Of a DNA stretch of 21,616 bases, positions 1 to 4,837 are shown in pieces. This stretch comes from CAZOKZ01 sp964580585 (GTDB lineage: Bacteria; Sumerlaeota; Sumerlaeia; SLMS01; JAHLLQ01), in assembly GCA_964580585.1 (NCBI GenBank), contig CAZOKZ010000072.1, positions 1 to 21,616 on the forward strand, given 5' to 3'. Within the stretch, counting starts at the first letter, position 1, and each line of letters opens with the position of its first letter. The notes under the pieces were generated by a model. That model was given only the letters and a program-made list of their open reading frames with translations, was not told the DNA's origin and made no database searches. The position numbers were made by a program, and so were the translations under genes.

Positions 1-1
1 C

Positions 2-592
2 CCGACCGCCGAAGTGCCGGTGACGAATCTGCACGCGAACGAAATTCTGGACGGCAAGGATTTGCCGATTCGCTATGCCGCTTATACGCCGTGTTTCCGC
101 AGCGAAGCGGGCAGCTACGGCAAGGAAGTGCGCGGCATTACGCGCGTGCACCAGTTCAACAAGGTCGAGATGGTGCAATTTGCCTCGCCCGACGATAGCT
201 ATAACGTGCACGAACAGTTGACGAAAAACGCGACGGACCTGATCGAAGCGCTCGGGCTGCATTACCGCGTGTTGGCGCTTTGCACGGGCGACCTGTCGTT
301 CTCGGCGGCGAAGTGTTACGATCTCGAAGTCTGGGCTCCGGGCATGGGATTATGGCTTGAAGCGAGTTCGTGCTCGAATTTCGAGGATTTCCAGGCGCGC
401 CGCGCAAACATTCGCTTCCGCCGCGAACCGGGCGCGAAACCCGAGTTCGTGCACACGCTGAACGGCAGCGGACTGGCTTTGCCACGCATCCTGATCAGCT
501 TACTCGAAACCCACCAGCAACCCGACGGATCGATTGCGGTGCCCGAAGTGCTGCAACCGTATCTGCAAACCGATCGCATCGCAGCGGAGTAG
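2..592 (+). CDS. serS: Seryl-tRNA synthetase, C-terminal part (cut by window edge)
   Basis: Charges tRNA-Ser with serine in the cytoplasm (class II aminoacyl-tRNA synthetase). The reading frame is open from the first bases, beginning PTAEVPVTNLHAN, the usual run into the catalytic core. Class II motif 2 is visible as YTPCFRSEAGSYGKEVRG and motif 3 as NGSGLALPRILISLLE, followed by the normal short C-terminus ending near VLQPYL. About 196 residues are present, so the N-terminal tRNA-binding coiled coil and the start of the catalytic domain lie upstream. The GTG at 14 is internal and is not the start. There is no sign of decay; the truncation is only the window edge. Identification is very secure. 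Confidence 0.97.
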   Translation, partial: PTAEVPVTNLHANEILDGKDLPIRYAAYTPCFRSEAGSYGKEVRGITRVHQFNKVEMVQFASPDDSYNVHEQLTKNATDLIEALGLHYRVLALCTGDLSFSAAKCYDLEVWAPGMGLWLEASSCSNFEDFQARRANIRFRREPGAKPEFVHTLNGSGLALPRILISLLETHQQPDGSIAVPEVLQPYLQTDRIAAE

Positions 593-598
593 TAAACA

Positions 599-811
599 AC
601 CACGAAGGCACGAAGACACGAAGGAATCACAAAGAGTCTTTCTTCAAATGAAGATTTTTCTCCATCTACCATGGCAACATTGTTTAGAAATAATTGTTCG
701 AGAATGTATCATTCCAACCACTTTGGGCGATTTGAAAATCACGGCGAAACTGGGGTGATTTTCCAATATCTTTTTCTTCGTGAATCCTTCGTGCCTTCGT
801 GCCTTCGTGGT
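599..811. repeat. Inverted repeat built of CACGAAGG tandem units
   Basis: Two 32-nt arms, 599-630 and 780-811, are reverse complements at 30 of 32 positions. Each arm is itself a short tandem array of the 8-mer CACGAAGG/CACGAAGA. The 149-nt interior holds no credible gene and is AT-richer than the flanks. It includes a small hairpin (CTTCAAATGAAG) and a second inverted pair at 734-763. The arrangement resembles a non-coding palindromic or MITE-like insertion between serS and trmJ. No target-site duplication is obvious and no transposase is present. Confidence 0.75.
734..763 (+). terminator. Weak terminator-like hairpin after serS
   Basis: GAAAATCAC (734-742) pairs perfectly with GTGATTTTC (755-763) across a 12-nt loop, and a T-rich stretch follows at 770-776. 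The stem is AU-rich and lies 140 nt after the serS stop, so it may only be part of the surrounding repeat. Confidence 0.3.
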
Positions 812-826
812 AATCTTATAATCCTG

Positions 827-850
827 GGGACGGGGCAATGACTCCGTCCC
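827..850 (+). promoter_or_regulatory. Hairpin enclosing the trmJ start codon
   Basis: GGGACGGGG (827-835) pairs with CTCCGTCCC (842-850), nine pairs including one G-U, leaving the six-base loop CAATGA. The trmJ ATG (838-840) lies in that loop and the G-rich candidate ribosome-binding sequence is in the 5' arm. Pairing would be expected to hide the ribosome-binding site. The pairing is seen in the sequence; a role in translation control is inferred. Confidence 0.5.
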
Positions 851-1605
851 TTTCCTTTAACTCACGTTCCAATTGGCGCGTGGTTTTGGTATCGCCGCAA
901 ACGGCGGAGAACGTCGGGGCGGCGGCTCGCGTGATGAAAAATTTTGGCTGTACGGATCTAGTGATCGTCGATCCGCGTTGCGAAATCGATCGCGATGGCA
1001 AGGCAGGCCACCTGGCGCGCGATCTGGCGCGCGACGTTCTGGAAAACCACCGCGTGGTAGCGACGCTCGACGAAGCGCTCGATGACACGCACTACTCGGT
1101 GGCGTTAACGCGCTTTGTCAGCGACGACCGCCCGAACGATTTCCTTGGTATCGTACCTGCGCCGTTGCTGGCCGGACGCATTGAGAGCGAAACGCGCGCG
1201 CTGGTGTTCGGGCGCGAGGATCGTGGTCTGACGAACGAGGAGTGCAGTCGTTGCACGGCGCGTTGGTGCGTGCCCACGAATCCCGACGCCGGGTCGTTGA
1301 ATCTGGCGCAAGCGGTGGCCATCGCATTAGCCGGTGTCGCCGAAGCCTCGCGTGCGGAAAACACCCCCGAACAAGCCTCCGTCCCCGACCTCGCCACGCA
1401 AGGCGAGCTTGACGGCCTGATGGGTCATCTGGAACAAGTGCTGCAAGCGGCGGAATACGAACGTGGCGTGCCATTGGAATTGCCGTTGCGCCTGATGCGG
1501 CGAGCGGCACTGCGCGCTCAATTGCGCGGCAACGAAGTGCGAACGTTGCGCGGCGTGTGCCGTCGATTGTTGAATGCGATTTTGGGCCACGAACGCCGAC
1601 CATAA
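838..1605 (+). CDS. trmJ: tRNA/rRNA 2'-O-ribose methyltransferase, TrmJ-like (SPOUT family)
   Basis: Probable SAM-dependent 2'-O-methyltransferase of the TrmH/SpoU superfamily, closest in layout to TrmJ, which modifies position 32 of tRNAs. The three family motifs are present: NVGAAARVMKNFG near residues 25-37, LVFGREDRGLTNEE near 122-135 and SLNLAQAVAIAL near 153-164; the last two form the trefoil-knot SAM site. The remaining C-terminal ~85 residues are the helical extension typical of TrmJ. The length of 255 aa is normal. The ATG at 838 follows a G-rich stretch and is caught in a hairpin loop. It is the first gene of a tight operon with ispD (3 nt apart). The exact tRNA target cannot be read from the sequence. 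Confidence 0.88.
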   Translation: MTPSLSFNSRSNWRVVLVSPQTAENVGAAARVMKNFGCTDLVIVDPRCEIDRDGKAGHLARDLARDVLENHRVVATLDEALDDTHYSVALTRFVSDDRPNDFLGIVPAPLLAGRIESETRALVFGREDRGLTNEECSRCTARWCVPTNPDAGSLNLAQAVAIALAGVAEASRAENTPEQASVPDLATQGELDGLMGHLEQVLQAAEYERGVPLELPLRLMRRAALRAQLRGNEVRTLRGVCRRLLNAILGHERRP

Positions 1606-1608
1606 TTG

Positions 1609-2334
1609 ATGGACGAAGTTATGTCGCCACTCACCATGGGTCTTGTCGTTGTTGCCGCCGGATCGGGCAAACGGTTCGGCGGACCAAAGCAATTCGCCTT
1701 ACTGGCAGGCAAACCGTTGCTTGAACATTGCCTGGTGCATTTCGACACCATCCCCGAAATCATCGACCGCGTCGTGGTACTGTCTCCCGAGTTGGAAGAT
1801 ACACCCGAGTGGCAAAAAATCCTGACACGGTTGCGTTATCCTGTACGCGTGGTGCCGGGCGGCGCCGAACGCGCCGACAGTGTCCGTTGTGGCGTCGAAG
1901 CACTTAACAGCGCGTGCGATCTGGCCATCGTACACGACGGCGCGCGGCCGTTTCCTCCGCTTGCCGCGATGACGGAATGCGTAAAACGCCTTGAAAATCA
2001 AGGCGATCTGGCGGGTGCAATCGTCGCCTCGCCAATGAACGATACGCTCAAGTCGCTCGATGAAGATGGACTCGTGATTACTCGAACGCTCGACCGCTCG
2101 AATATTGTGCGTGCGGAAACCCCACAGGTTTGCCGTCGCGCGTTGTTGCTCGAAGCGCTCGCCCACAATGGCGCTTCGATGTGCACCGACGAAGCGCAAG
2201 TGCTCGAATCCGCGCAAATGCGTACCGCCGCAATCGTTCACACGGGTTTCAATATCAAAATCACGCGCCCCGAAGATTTACGCATCGCGAAAACTTGGTT
2301 GCGACGACGCACCGATGAGGAAACCCAATCATGA
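1609..2334 (+). CDS. ispD: 2-C-methyl-D-erythritol 4-phosphate cytidylyltransferase
   Basis: Third step of the MEP isoprenoid pathway: CTP + MEP gives CDP-methylerythritol. The N-terminal nucleotide-binding signature AAGSGKRFGGPKQF is at residues 16-29. The other family blocks are GGAERADSVRCGVEAL, VHDGARPF and the C-terminal TRPEDLRIA. The length of 241 aa is normal. The ATG at 1609 begins 3 nt after the trmJ stop; ATGs at 1621 and 1636 are possible alternative starts that would still leave the nucleotide-binding loop intact. The gene end overlaps ispF by 4 nt (ATGA), indicating translational coupling. The ispD-ispF pair is a common arrangement. Confidence 0.95.
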   Translation: MDEVMSPLTMGLVVVAAGSGKRFGGPKQFALLAGKPLLEHCLVHFDTIPEIIDRVVVLSPELEDTPEWQKILTRLRYPVRVVPGGAERADSVRCGVEALNSACDLAIVHDGARPFPPLAAMTECVKRLENQGDLAGAIVASPMNDTLKSLDEDGLVITRTLDRSNIVRAETPQVCRRALLLEALAHNGASMCTDEAQVLESAQMRTAAIVHTGFNIKITRPEDLRIAKTWLRRRTDEETQS

Positions 2335-2849
2335 CACCCACTCCGTCCCCCGAAACGAACGACCTCCGTCCCCCGTTTGCAGTTGGAATGGGTTACGACG
2401 TGCATGCGTTCGCCGAAGGGCGCAAACTGGTGCTGGGCGGAGTGACCATTCCACACGCAAAGGGCCTGCTCGGACACAGCGACGCGGACGTGCTGCTGCA
2501 CGCGGCGATGGATGCGCTGCTCGGTGCGGCGAGCTTGCCCGACATCGGACATTTTTTCCCCAACCACGATGAACGCTGGCGCGACGTGGATAGCCGTGTG
2601 CTCTTGCGCGAAGTCGCGGACCAATTAAAAAAGTCGGGCTGGAGCGTGGGAAATCTCGACTGCACGTTGATCGCCGAGGCGCCGAAAATCGCGCCTCACA
2701 TCGCGCAAATGAAAGCCAACATCGCCGAGGACCTGGGAATCGCCGCCACGCAGATTGGCGTCAAAGCCACCACGAACGAGGGAATGGGATTCGTGGGGCG
2801 CAAAGAAGGCATCGCGGCGTTGGCGACGGCGTTGATTTACAAAACCTGA
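2331..2849 (+). CDS. ispF: 2-C-methyl-D-erythritol 2,4-cyclodiphosphate synthase
   Basis: Fifth step of the MEP pathway: forms the cyclic diphosphate and releases CMP; the family works as a homotrimer with a divalent metal at each site. GYDVHAF supplies the metal ligands D23 and H25, and DADVLLHAAMDALLGA supplies H57. The conserved DIGHFFP, NLDCTLIAEAPKI and TNEGMGFVGRKEGIAALA blocks follow. At 172 aa it is slightly long because about 17 residues (TPTPSPETNDLRPPFAV) precede the usual GYDVH start. Two identical CTCCGTCCCCCG 12-mers (2341-2352 and 2364-2375) encode part of that extension. The ATG at 2331 overlaps the ispD stop; an internal ATG at 2388 would remove the extension but has no good ribosome-binding site. 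Confidence 0.96.
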   Translation: MTPTPSPETNDLRPPFAVGMGYDVHAFAEGRKLVLGGVTIPHAKGLLGHSDADVLLHAAMDALLGAASLPDIGHFFPNHDERWRDVDSRVLLREVADQLKKSGWSVGNLDCTLIAEAPKIAPHIAQMKANIAEDLGIAATQIGVKATTNEGMGFVGRKEGIAALATALIYKT

Positions 2850-2861
2850 CAGGCGCATCGA

Positions 2862-2888
2862 GGGACGGAGCCCTTAGACATCCGTCCC
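2862..2888. terminator. Hairpin terminator between convergent genes
   Basis: GGGACGGA (2862-2869) and TCCGTCCC (2881-2888) form a perfect 8-bp stem with an 11-nt loop, followed on the plus strand by CTTTACTCACCTTTT. It lies between the ispF stop and the stop of the minus-strand gene at 2895, so it may serve both directions. The stem uses the same GGGACGGAG motif seen at several other intergenic sites. Confidence 0.6.
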
Positions 2889-2894
2889 CTTTAC

Positions 2895-3212
2895 TCACCT
2901 TTTCGCTTCTATCGCGCGGCGCACCGCCTCGACAAACGCCTCGGGGTCATCGGGAGTGAAACGAATTTGCTTGAAGAATCCGGTTTTGCGCTTCAGCCCA
3001 ACGTGAACGAACAAATCCGCGTTGTCGATCTTGAGCGCCCAAAACGCGGTGCGAATTACGGGTGGTTTGAATGTGTCGATCCAGACGATCTCGTCGAGTG
3101 GAATGCGAAAATGCCCAAATTTCCAGCGCAAAACGACAACGTCTTCTTCGACGCGGTAATCGCTCCAAAGATTCCGACCCATTTTCTTGGATTGATAGAG
3201 GATGGTAGTCAT
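2895..3212 (-). CDS. Small PH-domain-like protein of unknown function
   Basis: A 105-residue soluble protein with alternating beta-type segments and a final amphipathic helix (DPEAFVEAVRRAIEAK). The run RWKFGHFRIPLDEIVWIDTF followed by KQIRFTPDDPEAFVEAVRRAI resembles bacterial PH-like domains, where a beta barrel is capped by a C-terminal helix. This is a family-level resemblance only; the partner or ligand is unknown. The ATG at 3212 has a strong ribosome-binding site (GAGGAG, 8 nt upstream). It converges on ispF and lies downstream of rnpB on the same strand, separated by a structured repeat. No signal peptide or membrane segment is seen. Confidence 0.75.
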   Translation of the reverse strand: MTTILYQSKKMGRNLWSDYRVEEDVVVLRWKFGHFRIPLDEIVWIDTFKPPVIRTAFWALKIDNADLFVHVGLKRKTGFFKQIRFTPDDPEAFVEAVRRAIEAKR

Positions 3213-3277
3213 GATCGTTCTCCTCGAAACCTTCTACGACGAACGCGGGAACGTATTCAATTGAGCGCTGAGAGAAA

Positions 3278-3402
3278 TAGAAAGGATTCAACCTTCCAAG
3301 GTCTAGGCGCGCGAGGCGAGGACGATGGGAGCGTATTGAAATACGCGACCTGAGTCCGAGTCCGATGCGCAACGCAGAAATTGGGAGGCTGAACCCTTTC
3401 TA
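3278..3402. repeat. Structured palindromic element, copy 1
   Basis: Terminal arms 3278-3299 and 3381-3402 (22 nt each) are reverse complements at 19 positions; on the minus-strand RNA two of the three exceptions become G-U pairs. Inside, in plus orientation, are the box AGGCGAGGACGA (3314-3325), a perfect hairpin GCGTAT-TGAA-ATACGC (3331-3346) and a core beginning CCGAGTCCGATGC (3356-3378). The core ends 2 nt before the second arm. The same order and spacing recur at 7693-7842. It fills the space between rnpB and the PH-like gene and ends 2 nt from the predicted 3' end of rnpB. No coding capacity is credible. Confidence 0.75.
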
Positions 3403-3403
3403 A

Positions 3404-3801
3404 ATGCGGGCGGATGGATAAGCCGAATTTTGTCCCGGCGTCAAACGCCGTGGGCGATCATTCATCTGGGACGGACGTTGCCGTCCGCCTCGAGCGACCT
3501 ACCCGGGAGTCCCGCGCCAAACGACGCTTCGAGCCGAGCCAGCTCTGCTCCCCTATTTGGTCTTGCTCCGGGTGGGGTTTTGCAGGCCGAACTGTCGCCA
3601 GCCGACCGGTGCGCTCTTACCGCACCTTTTCAACCTTACCTGTGCTGGCGCGAGCCAGCCATCGGCGGTATGTTTTCTGTTCCACTTTCCGTCGGGTCGC
3701 CCCGCCTTGCCGTTAACAAGCACCCTGCTCTGCGGAGTTCGGACTTTCCTCCGGCGGCACGCTCGAAAGCCGCCGCCAGCGATCGCCTCATCCGCCCGCG
3801 C
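3404..3801 (-). ncRNA. rnpB: RNase P RNA, bacterial type A
   Basis: Catalytic RNA that removes the 5' leader of pre-tRNAs with the protein RnpA. Read on the minus strand, the conserved GAGGAAAGTCCGAACTCC lies at 3751-3734. It is followed by GCAGAGCAGGGTGC, ACAGAAA, GGTGCGGTAAGAGCGCACCG, GAGCAAGACCAAATAGG, GGACGGCAACGTCCGTCCC and a 3' end with ATTCGGCTTATCC, all hallmark blocks in the right order. P1 forms between GCGGGCGGAT at the 5' end (3799-3790) and ATCCGCCCGC at the 3' end (3415-3406). P2 forms between GGCGATC and GATCGCC, and P3 between GGCGGC and GCCGCC. The ends are inferred from P1 and may be off by a few bases. The length near 398 nt is normal. Confidence 0.96.
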
Positions 3802-3924
3802 GGGCATCAGGCGGGCAAAACCATCCGCCATGCAAGGTAAAAGACTTCTTGGCCTGCCAACCCAACCGTGGCATTGTTGACCGTGAAGGTTTTCCTCGCG
3901 AAATTGCTCTCATGGGTCTGGCAA

Positions 3925-4455
3925 ATGAAAATTTCGATCGAACGCCCCCGGCTGAAGAACATCGGCCTTGCCGTGTTTGCGATTTTTCTGCTGCTGACGG
4001 GCACGTCACTGATTATTTCGCACGAATCCGAAGCCGACCGGGTCGAGCGCGCGCTCAACGATCTGGCTTCCGCCGTGGAATTACGCGATCCTTCGTTATT
4101 GGAAACCCGGATTCATCCGGATTATTATGGATGGGGATCGAACAAGGAATCGGTCTCGCGATTTTTTCGCTCGATGATCAATTTCTACGAAAACGCCGAC
4201 GTTCGATTGCGGAATATCGAAATCGAATTCAGCGAAGATGGCGAAACGGCTCTGGTGAAGTGCGAATGGACCCAGGATTCGATCCTTCGCACAGAACTTT
4301 ACAGCCGGATCGATACGTCCTTGTTGCCAGATCGATGGGAGCCAGCTACCGCCGTCTTTCAACAAGACGATGCGGGTAACTGGCTCCTGTTAGACGCAGA
4401 TTCCGAAATTCCCTATGCGGAACCGGGCAATGCCCGTCACCGCCGCAACCGTTAG
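3925..4455 (+). CDS. Membrane-anchored NTF2-like protein, unknown function
   Basis: A 176-residue protein with one N-terminal membrane segment (IGLAVFAIFLLLTGTSLII, about residues 12-30) and a basic cytoplasmic start, so the rest probably faces the periplasm. The soluble part opens with a helix (EADRVERALNDLASAVELRD), then HPDYYGWGSNKESVSRFFRSM, then beta strands ending GNWLLLDADSE, the pattern of SnoaL/NTF2-like domains. The catalytic or binding role is unknown. The ATG at 3925 is chosen because it places the basic residues directly before the membrane helix; a GTG at 3868 would add 19 residues. The gene converges on the lipoprotein gene and their stop codons overlap (TTAG at 4452-4455). Confidence 0.72.
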   Translation: MKISIERPRLKNIGLAVFAIFLLLTGTSLIISHESEADRVERALNDLASAVELRDPSLLETRIHPDYYGWGSNKESVSRFFRSMINFYENADVRLRNIEIEFSEDGETALVKCEWTQDSILRTELYSRIDTSLLPDRWEPATAVFQQDDAGNWLLLDADSEIPYAEPGNARHRRNR

Positions 4456-4814
4456 TCGGTAATGGCCCAGGGCAAGGGGCTGAACAACGTAAACGACTCG
4501 GCGATGTCGGCGCGTTTGCTGTCTTTCACTTTGCCGTCTTCAACGGTTACGACCAGATCGTAGCCTTCGTACACGCCAAGAAACAAAATGTACTTATTAT
4601 CGCGCACTTTATACGTGTAGATTTTTTTATCTTCGACAAATCCCTGCCATGCGGGCGTGCCATAGGTGTCGATCAGTGTCTTTTCATCCATGCCCATGTG
4701 CGGGCCGCCGATGAACAGATCGGTGTTATTGTAAATTCCTATGCAACCCGTAGCGCCCGCCAAAACAGCGGCGAGAAATGCGGCCTGCAAAGTACCGTTG
4801 ATCCATTTTTTCAT
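4452..4814 (-). CDS. Small lipoprotein, possibly BamE/SmpA-like fold
   Basis: A 120-residue exported protein. It starts MKKW, has a hydrophobic stretch (AAFLAAVLAGAT) and a Cys at residue 24 in the context ATGC, a plausible lipobox. After processing, GMDEKTLIDTYGTPAWQG followed by strands (KKIYTYKVRDNKYILFLG, DLVVTVEDGKVKDSKR) resembles the small OmlA/SmpA-type fold (MGMSKEEVIALLGTP-like turn). That match is by pattern only. The ATG at 4814 has a strong site GGAGGG 7 nt upstream. It begins 23 nt after the kinase stop on the same strand, so the two genes are probably co-transcribed, and the lipoprotein may act with or downstream of the kinase. Confidence 0.78.
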   Translation of the reverse strand: MKKWINGTLQAAFLAAVLAGATGCIGIYNNTDLFIGGPHMGMDEKTLIDTYGTPAWQGFVEDKKIYTYKVRDNKYILFLGVYEGYDLVVTVEDGKVKDSKRADIAESFTLFSPLPWAITD

Positions 4815-4837
4815 GATCGTTCCCTCCAGAAGGATTC

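Noticed and set aside
1..592. serS read as a truncated pseudogene
   Set aside because: The frame is open to the window edge and conserved motifs are intact; only the window cuts it.
599..630. Tandem CACGAAGG units considered as a CRISPR array
   Set aside because: Units are 8 nt and directly joined without unique spacers, and no cas gene is present.
3414..3840. Several open frames of 90-140 codons
   Set aside because: They lie over the RNase P RNA gene, whose conserved sequence and structure explain the region.
3849..3860. Small palindrome TTGGC-CT-GCCAA between rnpB and the NTF2-like gene
   Set aside because: Five-base arms are too short to rise above chance and no promoter could be placed around it with confidence.
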